From contig SKPU01000078.1 in NCBI GenBank assembly GCA_007119335.1, positions 1 through 11,366 on the forward strand: a stretch of DNA of 11,366 bases. The letters run 5' to 3'. A program made the position numbers and the translations under genes. Positions 1 to 7,466 of the stretch are shown piece by piece. Numbering within the stretch: the first letter of the stretch is position 1; the number at the start of each line of letters is the position of its first letter. The notes beneath the pieces are model-generated. The model searched no databases and was not told the DNA's origin. It saw only the letters and a program-made list of their open reading frames with translations. The DNA comes from Syntrophomonadaceae bacterium (GTDB taxonomy: Bacteria; Bacillota; Dethiobacteria; DTU022).

Positions 1-15
1 ATACTCATTCATCAT
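1..15 (-). CDS. 5' end of next gene in the walRK operon (probable walH/yycH-like)
   Basis: Only the first five codons lie in the window (M-M-N-E-Y). The first ATG overlaps the walK stop codon in an ATGA arrangement. A GGAGG sequence lies 6 bases upstream of it, inside the last codons of walK. Such overlap usually means translational coupling. In Firmicutes the gene after walK is commonly yycH/walH, a membrane-anchored modulator of WalK, so that is the expected identity, but five residues cannot prove it. A second in-frame ATG follows immediately and could be the true start. Confidence 0.45.
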
Positions 16-1847
16 AGCTCTCCTCCCACCTCTCTAAACCGGGGCAGTGTAAACCACACCCTGGTTCCTTTCCCGGGGAGACTGTCAATCCATATTCTTC
101 CGCCGTGAGCTTCAACAATTTTTCTGGCAATGGACAAACCCAGGCCGGTTCCGCCAAAATCACGGCTGCGTGTTTTTTCTACCCTGTAGAATCTTTCAAA
201 CACCCGCGGCAGTTCATCTTCTTTAATACCGCTACCCGTGTCCTCTATCAGCACTTTTATAAAACCTTCGTCTGATGAATCATTCTCAGTGGCACTAATT
301 GTTATCTCCCCATCGGGTGGGGTATATTTAAGCGCGTTATTCAATATGTTTGTAAAAACCCGCATGATTTTATCACGATCGATACAGGCAGGGGGGATAT
401 CATCAGTGACCTTTACAGAAATGCAGGGCAAATCAGCGCTAAGCTTTTGTTTGGCTTGTTCCACAGCTTCAAGGGCTATGTTTCTAAGGTCAACTTCACT
501 TTTTTTCCAGGCAAGTCGGTTTGAGTCCATCTGCGATAACTCCAACAGATCTTTTACCATACTAACCATGCGCTCGGTTTCTCTGGACAATATCCCTAGG
601 AAACGATTGCGGACCTCCACTTCTTCAGCAGCGCCATCCATCAAGGTTTCTACATAACTTTTCACAGTAGCCAGTGGAGTTCTTAGTTCATGAGATACGT
701 CTGCAACAAACTCATCCTGGCGCTTTGCCAAAGCTCTTTCCCTGGTTATATCATGCAGGACGATCAGTGTTCCGTCAAGCTTACCCTTATCTACTTTAAA
801 TGGAGCAATTTTAACCTTTATAGTGCATTCAGGGTCACTACTTGATATTTCTGCATTCAGGGGTTCTTGCTGGCGGATAAATCGGCGCGTTGCTTCTACA
901 CCGATTAAACTTCTTAACAGGTTAAAACCGGAGCGGTTTAACATCGGAACCTTCAGGTTTAGATTCTTCAGCAGGTAACGAGCAGAAGGATTAATCTGTA
1001 TGAGATGGCCCTTGCCATTAAGTGCAGCAACACCATCACTCATATTATTAATGATTGCTTCAACTTTACTTTTTTCTGAAGACATTTCATTGATTGTATA
1101 ACTGAGTTTTTCAGCAAGATGATTAAAGGTTTCTCCAAGACTTCCTATTTCATCAGAGGTTTGAACCTCTATTTTACGAGAAAAATCACCCTGGGCCATA
1201 GAGCTGGCTTGGTTGGTCACATCCTTGATCGGCAGGGTTATGGTTCTGGTTAAAACCAGTCCTAAGATAAAACTTACAGCCAAAACAAGACCGATTCCGG
1301 TCAATAATATAGTTTTAACTTCACTTAAAGTTTCATCCACTGCCTTAAGAGAACCACTTATGTATATGACTCCAAGGGTTTGTTGATCCTGCTGAATTGG
1401 GTAAGCCATAAAATAACGTCTTTCATCTTTAAGCGGGTCATGCCGCACGTTATCACTGAGATTACCGGCCATAGCCCGGGTAATTTCATCACGAATTAGG
1501 CGCTGGCCGACCAGGGCCTGACTACCGGAGGTCTCAATAATTTGAGCATAACTATCCAAAACCATGATTTCCATTTCGTGCAAATCACTGAACTCCCGGG
1601 CTAGGCGAACCGTGTCTTCAGCCCATTGCTCCCCCTCGCCAAACCCGGGTTCCATAAAAGCAGATAAGAGCCTGGCCTGGTTTTCCAAATTATCTTTATA
1701 ATTACGCAGATAATATTGTTCCAGTGACTGCACCAGGTAAACACTGATCAGCTGCAATGAAATAAGAATTAACATAAAATAGACAAATATGATTTTCCAT
1801 TGGAGACTATTAAATAACTTAACTCGGCCTAAAATAGTAGCCGACAC
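12..1847 (-). CDS. walK: WalK-like essential sensor histidine kinase
   Basis: This is a 611-residue membrane sensor kinase that should phosphorylate WalR and so control peptidoglycan turnover. In order it has a membrane segment (about 18-40), an extracytoplasmic sensor domain (about 41-178), a second membrane segment (about 179-200), HAMP (about 201-253), a cytoplasmic PAS domain (about 260-370), and a HisKA domain with SHELRTPL at 385-392 and phosphoacceptor His386. The ATPase domain has an N box around Asn503-504, DTGSGI at 536-541 and GGTGLGL at 565-571. All catalytic motifs are intact, and length and layout match WalK of Bacillus and Staphylococcus. The GTG start lies within walR, giving a 29-bp overlap in another frame. 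Its GAGGG ribosome site is very close to the GTG, so translation probably depends on coupling to walR. No better in-frame start precedes the first membrane segment. Confidence 0.9.
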   Translation of the reverse strand: MSATILGRVKLFNSLQWKIIFVYFMLILISLQLISVYLVQSLEQYYLRNYKDNLENQARLLSAFMEPGFGEGEQWAEDTVRLAREFSDLHEMEIMVLDSYAQIIETSGSQALVGQRLIRDEITRAMAGNLSDNVRHDPLKDERRYFMAYPIQQDQQTLGVIYISGSLKAVDETLSEVKTILLTGIGLVLAVSFILGLVLTRTITLPIKDVTNQASSMAQGDFSRKIEVQTSDEIGSLGETFNHLAEKLSYTINEMSSEKSKVEAIINNMSDGVAALNGKGHLIQINPSARYLLKNLNLKVPMLNRSGFNLLRSLIGVEATRRFIRQQEPLNAEISSSDPECTIKVKIAPFKVDKGKLDGTLIVLHDITRERALAKRQDEFVADVSHELRTPLATVKSYVETLMDGAAEEVEVRNRFLGILSRETERMVSMVKDLLELSQMDSNRLAWKKSEVDLRNIALEAVEQAKQKLSADLPCISVKVTDDIPPACIDRDKIMRVFTNILNNALKYTPPDGEITISATENDSSDEGFIKVLIEDTGSGIKEDELPRVFERFYRVEKTRSRDFGGTGLGLSIARKIVEAHGGRIWIDSLPGKGTRVWFTLPRFREVGGEL

Positions 1848-2514
1848 CCCTCTTTGTTTTTATGTAATCCGGATTAGCAGGATCTTGTTCCAGCTTTTCA
1901 CGCAGCCGCCTGACTGTAACATCGACAGTTCTTTCCTCACCAATATAGTCGTAGCCCCAGACTTGATTCAAAAGCTGCTCCCTGCTATAAACAAAACCCG
2001 GTTTTCTCATTATATAAGCCAGCAAGCTGTATTCACGAAGAGTTAGATCCACTGGTTTACCTAAATTATAAACTTGCACTTCATCCTGATCTACCTCAAT
2101 GGTCCCGACTTTTAGTTTGTCTTTTTCAATATTATTTTGATTTTTATCTGCATTACTTCTCCTGAGAAGCGCTTTAATCCGTGCTGTTACCTCGCGTGCA
2201 CTAAAGGGCTTTGTGACATAATCATCTGCTCCCAGTTCAAGACCGAGAACTTTATCTATTTCCATCTCTTTTGCCGTTAGCATAATTATTGGTATGTCCC
2301 GGGCCGCCCGGATTTCCCTGCAGACCGCAAACCCGTCTTTTTGGGGGAGCATAATATCCAAAACAATCAAATCAGGACTTTCCTCCTCAACTTTATTAAG
2401 GGCCTCTTCCCCGTCAAAAGCAGTCAATACATGGAAACCCTCTTTTTCCAAATTATACTTTAAAATTTCCACAATGGGCTTTTCGTCATCCACTACAAGT
2501 ATTTTTTGAGCCAC
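1819..2514 (-). CDS. walR: WalR-like OmpR-family response regulator
   Basis: This is a 231-residue two-component regulator. The receiver domain (about 3-117) has the acidic pair Asp9-Asp10, phosphoacceptor Asp53 (VLDIMLP), Thr80 and Lys102. The winged-helix DNA-binding domain (about 134-229) ends in the typical VDVTVRRLREKL and KRGVGYYF motifs. It is the expected partner of the overlapping downstream kinase and should bind promoters of cell-wall hydrolase genes. The frame extends to a GTG at 2523, but I chose the GTG at 2514: a GGAG lies 8 bases upstream of it, and the resulting start (MAQKILVVDDEK) aligns with WalR proteins, which begin just before the KILVVDDE strand. The gene follows a strong terminator, so it needs its own promoter or read-through. 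I saw no convincing sigma-A promoter in the 50 bases between. Confidence 0.92.
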   Translation of the reverse strand: MAQKILVVDDEKPIVEILKYNLEKEGFHVLTAFDGEEALNKVEEESPDLIVLDIMLPQKDGFAVCREIRAARDIPIIMLTAKEMEIDKVLGLELGADDYVTKPFSAREVTARIKALLRRSNADKNQNNIEKDKLKVGTIEVDQDEVQVYNLGKPVDLTLREYSLLAYIMRKPGFVYSREQLLNQVWGYDYIGEERTVDVTVRRLREKLEQDPANPDYIKTKRGVGYYFRPS

Positions 2515-2564
2515 TTCAATCACTCCACTCTCCCGGTAGACATAAAATTCGTTTTTAACTTCAA

Positions 2565-2592
2565 AAACCCTTCTCCATCAGGAGAAGGGTTT
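2565..2592 (-). terminator. Strong intrinsic terminator after the M23 hydrolase gene
   Basis: On the minus strand a perfect 12-bp stem (AAACCCTTCTCC with GGAGAAGGGTTT) closes a TGAT tetraloop and runs into five Ts. It lies 24 bases past the hydrolase stop codon and about 50 bases before walR, so it should separate the hydrolase transcript from walRK. Read on the plus strand, the stem is followed by only three Ts, and no plus-strand gene is present. Confidence 0.9.
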
Positions 2593-2615
2593 ATTAATCT
2601 TCACTTTCTCTCTGA

Positions 2616-4061
2616 TTAGGGGTTAAAAAACTGAAGCGGATCGATAGGCTTGTGCTGATAATAAGAGTGCCATTCTCCACTATCATCATCCCGGCGAACT
2701 TCAAAATGCAAATGTGGACCGGTTGCCCGCCCACTGGCACCAACCTTTGCAATGACATCGCCCTTAGTTACCTCATCACCTTCAGAAACCAGGTTAGATT
2801 GGTTATGTAAATAGAGTGTCCAGTAGGAGCCGTGATAAATGATTAAATAGTTCCCCTGGGTTCCACCATAACCAGAGAACCAAACCACACCATTGTCAGC
2901 AGCTAAAACATTGACTCCGGCATTCGTATCTATATCAATACCGGTATGCCATGAACTAAAACCCCGGCCGGGAGTAATTTCCCCATCACCCTCTACTGGC
3001 CACAAAAAACGCCCTGTGCCTTTAGAGGGCACCTGGGAAGTTCCATATATTTCAACCTGAGTTACAGGTTCTTCCAGGACAGTTTCACTCACTTTTTCTC
3101 TATTTACTTCAATGCCGTTTTCCCGAGTCACATGATAAGTAATAGCTTTTTCCCCTTCGATTCCTTCAGTAATAATTTCACTTTGCACAACCCACAAATC
3201 ATCATCTTTTTTTTTTTTTATATCTAAAGGTATTGTTTCAAAAAGCGTTTCTTCTTCGATAGTCTTAACGTTTACATTAACATTGCTCATTAAGTTATTA
3301 TCACCGTTTGTAGCCGAAAAAGCGGAACCATCACCGCTGTAAGCATACCTGCTGCTTAAACTCCCCCGGTTAGCTGCTGCGGACGAAAATGCAGACTGTA
3401 CTTCCTGTTCCGGCTCTTCATGATTGCTAAGGTTGTAAACAACCTCTTCCACAGATAAAATTTGATCCGGGGGGACACTGCATGGCTCTACTTTTAAGTC
3501 TTCCAAAACAGAAGTGGTTAAAACTTTATTCTCATGATCCCCCTGGCTGTATAAGGCTTTAATCTTCTCAATAGCTTCGTCCAGAACTTCACTGGAAGCA
3601 ACCGGCGCAAAAGGACGCCCTTCAACATGAACCATGTAAGCATCTGTCTGAAAAGCAATTTTTTGACGAATCTGATCCCGAACTTCTTCTGCATTTGGTG
3701 TGCAATCCGGCCGATGTTCCCTGACTAAAGAGATTGCTTGACTTTTCTCAACCTCCATCCCATATAGTTGACCACATCGCTCGGTCATGTCAGCTAAAAA
3801 TTCTTCAAAATCTTCGTCATCTTGAACAATACCAATTTGCTGATCATCCATTAAAACAACATATGCAAAGTTACTCAAATAAACATGAAAACCAAGCAGT
3901 ATTAAAACGGCAAGTGAACTTATAACCAAAAAATGCAGAACACTCATTTTGCCGTCTTGAAAATATGCTAATATTGTTTTATCGATCTGTCTAAAGATTA
4001 ACAAACCATCGTTTATCAAGCGCTTAACAGCACGCAAAGCGTTGTGAAAGCTGGGTTCCAA
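2616..4061 (-). CDS. Membrane-anchored G5 / M23 peptidoglycan endopeptidase
   Basis: This 481-residue protein is probably a cell-wall hydrolase that cuts peptidoglycan cross-bridges or stem peptides outside the membrane. A basic cytoplasmic N-terminus (1-40) is followed by one membrane segment (about 41-70), an extracytoplasmic region of no recognised family (71-260), a G5 domain (about 266-341) and a C-terminal M23 (LytM) domain (about 350-478). The zinc ligands are present as His372-xxx-Asp376 and His452 in GPHLHFEV, with His419 (YLHN) and His450 as the other catalytic histidines, so it should be active. The start is TTG, with GGAAGG 9 bases upstream. A run of 13 As encodes Lys282-285 in the G5 domain. 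The gene sits between a sigma-H-type promoter and a strong terminator and is probably its own unit. Placement next to walRK suggests a shared wall-remodelling role, which is inference. Confidence 0.88.
   Translation of the reverse strand: MEPSFHNALRAVKRLINDGLLIFRQIDKTILAYFQDGKMSVLHFLVISSLAVLILLGFHVYLSNFAYVVLMDDQQIGIVQDDEDFEEFLADMTERCGQLYGMEVEKSQAISLVREHRPDCTPNAEEVRDQIRQKIAFQTDAYMVHVEGRPFAPVASSEVLDEAIEKIKALYSQGDHENKVLTTSVLEDLKVEPCSVPPDQILSVEEVVYNLSNHEEPEQEVQSAFSSAAANRGSLSSRYAYSGDGSAFSATNGDNNLMSNVNVNVKTIEEETLFETIPLDIKKKKDDDLWVVQSEIITEGIEGEKAITYHVTRENGIEVNREKVSETVLEEPVTQVEIYGTSQVPSKGTGRFLWPVEGDGEITPGRGFSSWHTGIDIDTNAGVNVLAADNGVVWFSGYGGTQGNYLIIYHGSYWTLYLHNQSNLVSEGDEVTKGDVIAKVGASGRATGPHLHFEVRRDDDSGEWHSYYQHKPIDPLQFFNP
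3207..3219 (-). repeat. A13 homopolymer within the hydrolase gene
   Basis: Thirteen consecutive Ts on the plus strand read as 13 As in the coding strand, spanning the last base of an ATA codon and four AAA codons (Ile281-Lys285). One extra A puts a TGA in frame two codons after the last full AAA. One missing A shifts to a frame that reaches TGA after about 26 codons. Both outcomes remove the whole M23 domain. Long A runs are known slippage sites for polymerases, so the tract could vary protein output. Confidence 0.85.
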
Positions 4062-4125
4062 TAGAAAGATCCTTCCTGACTGTCCTGTTTTAACTACTTC
4101 TGAATATTTTACGATGACCCTATGT

Positions 4126-4154
4126 TAATTCGCCATAAATTTAATAATTCCTGC
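4126..4154 (-). promoter_or_regulatory. Sigma-H-type promoter of the M23 hydrolase gene
   Basis: On the minus strand GCAGGAATT (4154-4146) is separated by 11 bases from GGCGAATTA (4134-4126). This fits every position of the Bacillus subtilis sigma-H consensus RnAGGAwWW, 11-12 bases, RnnGAATww. It lies between the FAD-protein stop and the hydrolase start, giving a predicted 5' leader of about 55-60 bases. Sigma-H acts at the transition to stationary phase and early sporulation. The assignment rests on sequence match only. Confidence 0.65.
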
Positions 4155-4174
4155 CTGCAAAGACTTAACACATA

Positions 4175-5581
4175 TCATTCTTGCTGGTCGCCTGCTTCTT
4201 CATAACGGCTTGCTATTTCACGAGCTGCTAAAACTCCGGTTGCGCTGGCCTGGATTAGCCCCCTGGTCACCCCGGCTCCATCTCCCACTGCGAATAAATT
4301 AGATATTCCGGTTTCAAGCTTTTTGCTGAGGTTTAATCGATATGAATAGAATTTTACTTCAACGCCATATAAAAGAGTATGCCTTGAATTAATGCCCGGT
4401 GCTAACTTATCAAGGGCTTCTAACATCTCAATAATTCCAAGCAAATAACGGTACGGCAAAACCAGGCTCAAATCCCCGGGCGTGGCTTCCTTTAACGTGG
4501 GACGAACTAATCCACGCTGAATACGCTCCGTAGTTGAGCGTCTGCCCATTAATAAATCACCCAACCGTTGAACTAGGACACCATCACCCAACATATTTGC
4601 CAGGCTGGCTATATAACGTCCATAACGAATCGGTTCTGTAAAAGGCTCAGTAAAGGACTTACTAACCAGCAACGCAAAGTTAGTATTGTTGGTTTTAGTT
4701 TCGGCATAGCTATGCCCGTTGACAGTAAGTAAGCCTTCATTGTTTTCTGTAACAACAACTCCATAGGGATTCATACAAAATATCCGGATTCGATCATCGA
4801 ACTGGCTGGTAAAATATATTAATTTTGACTCGTATATTTTATCAGTTAAGGTTTCCATAATCACAGCCGGAACTTCTACCCGGATCCCAATATCAACCGG
4901 ATTGTTTGACCCTTGCAACCCGAGCCTCTTTGATTCACTGTATATCCACTCAGCACCGACCCGGCCGGGACCGCAAATCACATAATCAGCAAAGTATATT
5001 TCTCCAGATTCCAGCTTGACTCCCTTAATCGACCCTTCTTCGCAAACCAGTTCATCTACTGTTGTTTTCATTAAAATATCGATTCTATCTAATAAAGCAT
5101 TATGCATTTTTTCTAGAACGCTATAACAGTTTTCGGTGCCCAGGTGCCTAATCTTTGCCGGAATTAAATTAAGTCCGGCTGCTGCTGATTGACGCTCCAT
5201 ATCTTTTATAGCTTCTACATCGGTGCCATATACTGTTTCAGAAGCCCCAAAGGTGCGATAAGTTGCATCTACTTCATCAATCAGTTTTTCAACCAGATCC
5301 GGCTCAACAAATTCATCTAAATGCCCGCCAAATGCCGGAGTTAAGGTAAGTTTGCCATCGCTAAAAGCGCCGGCTCCTCCCCAGCCACAGGTAATAGCAC
5401 AGGGATCACAGCGAAGGCAACGCCCGTATTCATACTGTGTTTTACAACGCCGCTGATCAAGAGGTGATCCTTTATCAATAATCAAGATTTTCGCCTTACT
5501 GTTGGCTGTCAACTCCAGAGCGGCAAATATGCCGGCTGGGCCGGCACCAATTATAATTACATCGTATTTTAATTCTGGCAT
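4175..5581 (-). CDS. FAD-dependent oxidoreductase (COG2509-like) with a ferredoxin-like cysteine cluster
   Basis: This 468-residue cytoplasmic flavoprotein has an N-terminal FAD-binding Rossmann motif (GAGPAG, 12-17), an acidic residue ending the second strand (IIDKG, 34-38), and a C-terminal VGDGAG motif (432-437) that closes the FAD site. It resembles the uncharacterised FAD-dependent dehydrogenases of COG2509; the substrate is unknown. Residues 46-65 carry five cysteines, C46, C55, C58, C61 and C65, the last four spaced CxxCxxCxxxC as in [4Fe-4S] ferredoxins, directly before a conserved-looking GGAGAFSDGKL segment. The frame extends to a GTG at 5593, but GGGTGAGG lies 6 bases before the ATG at 5581, while the GTG lies inside that sequence, so I chose the ATG. 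It follows dnaB by a short spacer and probably shares its transcript. Confidence 0.8.
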   Translation of the reverse strand: MPELKYDVIIIGAGPAGIFAALELTANSKAKILIIDKGSPLDQRRCKTQYEYGRCLRCDPCAITCGWGGAGAFSDGKLTLTPAFGGHLDEFVEPDLVEKLIDEVDATYRTFGASETVYGTDVEAIKDMERQSAAAGLNLIPAKIRHLGTENCYSVLEKMHNALLDRIDILMKTTVDELVCEEGSIKGVKLESGEIYFADYVICGPGRVGAEWIYSESKRLGLQGSNNPVDIGIRVEVPAVIMETLTDKIYESKLIYFTSQFDDRIRIFCMNPYGVVVTENNEGLLTVNGHSYAETKTNNTNFALLVSKSFTEPFTEPIRYGRYIASLANMLGDGVLVQRLGDLLMGRRSTTERIQRGLVRPTLKEATPGDLSLVLPYRYLLGIIEMLEALDKLAPGINSRHTLLYGVEVKFYSYRLNLSKKLETGISNLFAVGDGAGVTRGLIQASATGVLAAREIASRYEEAGDQQE

Positions 5582-5598
5582 GATCTTCCTCACCCTTC

Positions 5599-6936
5599 TT
5601 AACTGGATGGCTCACGTGCGATATTAGCAAACTTAGTATACCGATCAAGAAAGTAAAGTTCTACTAAACCTGTGGGACCATTACGCTGTTTAGCTATACT
5701 GACTTCCGCGATATTACCTTTTTCTGAATCTTTATTGTAATAGGACTCTCGATAGATAAACATAACCAGGTCAGCATTGGCTTCAATCCCGCCAGATTCC
5801 ATCAAGTCACTAAGGATAGGTCGTCGATCAGGCCTTTTTTCCACTGCCCTGCTGAGCTGAGAAAGCGCCAATACCGGCACATCGAGTTCTTTGGCCAAAG
5901 CTTTTAAGGCTCTTGAAATCTCTGACAACTCCTGCTGGCGACTTTCTGCACGGCTAAATCCACGCATTAGCTGTAAATAATCAACAAATATAGCTTCTAA
6001 TCCTTTTTCCGCTTTAAGCCTTCTTGCTTTGGCTCGAAGCTCCATCACTGACAGTGTGGCTGTATCATCAATATATAGAGGCGAATCGCTTAAGGGACCA
6101 ACTGCTTTGGTTAGCTTATGCCACTCGTCCTGGGATAAAAACCCCCGGCGCATATTCTGAGCATCGACCTGGGCTTCAGCGCATAATAGACGTTGAGCCA
6201 ACTGCTCCTTGGACATCTCCATGCTAAAAAATGCGGTCGGCATTTTACCTTTAACAGCTATTTCCTGAGCCATATTTAAAGCAAGGGTTGTTTTTCCCAT
6301 ACTGGGCCGGGCAGCAACAATCACGAGGTCAGATTTTTGCAAACCAAAGCACATCCGGTCTAAATCCGCAAACCCAGTCGGTAAACCGGTAACCCCTTTT
6401 TTTTGATCATATAGCTGTTCTATACTATCGAACGTTTTAACGAGCACTTCTTTCAAGGGCGCAAAGCCCTGGTGCTTGCCTCTTCGGCCTATTTCAAAAA
6501 TTAGCTGTTCGGCTTCATCTAAGAACTCATCTACATTATGGGGCGACTCAAAACCGCGCGAAACTATCCCTGTAGCGGTCTGGATCAGGGATCTCAAAAT
6601 TGATTTGTCTCTGACAATCTGAGAATGATATTGAACATTCGCCGCAGTCGGCACCATGTTAGCCAGAGAGACCAGGTAAGATCTTCCACCGACTTCTTCT
6701 AAACACTGATTACTCTGTAGCTCATCAATTAAGGTAACCACATCAACCGGTTCGCCTTTCTCGCTTAAGGAGATAATCCCGGAATAAATTTTTTGGTGTG
6801 CAGTGCTGTAAAAGTCTTCTTCTACTAACAGTTCAGCAGCAGCAAAGATTGCTTCTTTATCTATAATCATTGATCCTAAAACAGACTGCTCAGCCTCTTT
6901 ACTTTGGGGAGGAATTCTGTCGCTGAGTACAACCAA
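5599..6936 (-). CDS. dnaB: Replicative DNA helicase DnaB (DnaC in Bacillus)
   Basis: This 445-residue hexameric 5'-3' helicase unwinds DNA at the replication fork. The N-terminal primase-interacting domain (about 6-150) contains PPQSKEAEQSVLG and the PVDVVTL and VPTAANV motifs. The RecA-like domain (about 180-440) has Walker A ARPSMGKTT (209-217), Walker B in DYLQLM (319-324), ALSQLSR and the arginine-finger hairpin AKQRNGPTG. Length matches the family. The motif usually written DLRESGSIEQDAD reads DLMESGGIEANAD here. The start is TTG at 6936, which lies 9 bases after AAAGGAGG. An in-frame TTG two codons earlier (6942) is only 3 bases from that site and is less likely. The gene is 26 bases after rplI, the usual Firmicute pairing, and is presumably cotranscribed with it. 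Confidence 0.95.
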   Translation of the reverse strand: MVVLSDRIPPQSKEAEQSVLGSMIIDKEAIFAAAELLVEEDFYSTAHQKIYSGIISLSEKGEPVDVVTLIDELQSNQCLEEVGGRSYLVSLANMVPTAANVQYHSQIVRDKSILRSLIQTATGIVSRGFESPHNVDEFLDEAEQLIFEIGRRGKHQGFAPLKEVLVKTFDSIEQLYDQKKGVTGLPTGFADLDRMCFGLQKSDLVIVAARPSMGKTTLALNMAQEIAVKGKMPTAFFSMEMSKEQLAQRLLCAEAQVDAQNMRRGFLSQDEWHKLTKAVGPLSDSPLYIDDTATLSVMELRAKARRLKAEKGLEAIFVDYLQLMRGFSRAESRQQELSEISRALKALAKELDVPVLALSQLSRAVEKRPDRRPILSDLMESGGIEANADLVMFIYRESYYNKDSEKGNIAEVSIAKQRNGPTGLVELYFLDRYTKFANIAREPSS

Positions 6937-6945
6937 ATGCAACGG

Positions 6946-6953
6946 CCTCCTTT
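6946..6953 (-). promoter_or_regulatory. Ribosome binding site deciding the dnaB start
   Basis: AAAGGAGG on the minus strand is a near-perfect complement of the 16S rRNA 3' end. Two in-frame TTG codons follow, at spacings of 3 and 9 bases. The 9-base spacing favours the second, at 6936. Confidence 0.7.
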
Positions 6954-6962
6954 CACCGGCAA

Positions 6963-7409
6963 CTAAGCATCTTTATCCACACTTATGGAAATTTCTGCTT
7001 TAATTCCCGGGTGCAGCTTGATTACAGCTGAGTGATCGCCAAGACTTTTTATCGGCTGGTCAACATCGATGTCTTTCTTGTCAATCTCGAAACCTTTTTC
7101 AGAAAGCTTCTCGGAAACATCAGCCGGGGTAACGGAACCAAAAAGACGTCCTCCCTCTCCGGCAGGCATTTTGAAGTCCAACTTGACTTGATTCAATTTT
7201 TCAGCCTGTGCACGAGCCTGTTCTTCCAGCTGCTGATTAATCAGTTCCTGTTTTTCCTGGCGTTGTTTTAGTTCGCGCAACCGTTGTGGAGTAGCTTGCA
7301 CTGCCAGACCCCGTGGCAAAAGATGGTTGCGGGCATAACCGGGGGCGACATCTTTTAGCTCTCCCTTTTTCCCAAGATTAGGAACATCCTTTTGTAATAT
7401 TATTTGCAT
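6963..7409 (-). CDS. rplI: 50S ribosomal protein L9
   Basis: This 148-residue protein binds 23S rRNA at the base of the L1 stalk. The N-terminal rRNA-binding domain carries the family signature GKKGELKDVAPGYARNHLLP (13-32). A long charged helix follows (about 41-75), then the C-terminal domain with GEGGRLFGSVT (84-94). Length is normal for L9. The open frame continues 29 codons further upstream, to 7496, but that extension runs through a terminator hairpin and is unlike L9. AGGAGTG lies 8 bases before the ATG at 7409 and the protein from there begins MQIILQKDV, as expected. The gene is separated from rpsR by the terminator and followed closely by dnaB. No strong promoter is evident in the short leader. 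Confidence 0.96.
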   Translation of the reverse strand: MQIILQKDVPNLGKKGELKDVAPGYARNHLLPRGLAVQATPQRLRELKQRQEKQELINQQLEEQARAQAEKLNQVKLDFKMPAGEGGRLFGSVTPADVSEKLSEKGFEIDKKDIDVDQPIKSLGDHSAVIKLHPGIKAEISISVDKDA

Positions 7410-7417
7410 TAGAAAAT

Positions 7418-7424
7418 CACTCCT
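7418..7424 (-). promoter_or_regulatory. Ribosome binding site fixing the rplI start
   Basis: AGGAGTG on the minus strand sits 8 bases upstream of the internal ATG at 7409. It shows that translation begins there and not at the upstream end of the longer open frame. Confidence 0.8.
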
Positions 7425-7466
7425 ATTGGCTGTAAATTTGTTTTCTGCCATTACAAACCCTGCTGT

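Noticed and set aside
238..657. Plus-strand open frame of 139 codons opposite walK
   Set aside because: It is antisense to the conserved kinase and ATPase domains of walK, has no ribosome site or family resemblance, and is a shadow of the true gene.
1789..2046. Plus-strand open frame of 85 codons opposite walR
   Set aside because: It lies antisense to the well-conserved DNA-binding domain of walR, and its residues show no protein-family pattern.
2524..2564. Possible promoter for walR between the terminator and the start codon
   Set aside because: TTGAAG is present at the edge of the terminator, but no acceptable -10 box lies 16-18 bases away.
4123..4170. Possible WalR box upstream of the hydrolase
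   Set aside because: TGTTAA half-sites occur at 4170-4165 (minus) and 4123-4128 (plus), but neither has a second TGTWAH five bases on, so the direct-repeat box is not met.
6404..6413. Short T8-T9 runs in dnaB, rpsR and the AI-2E-family gene as further slippage sites
   Set aside because: Runs of this length are expected by chance in lysine-rich or AT-rich codons and are much shorter than the 13-base run in the hydrolase gene.
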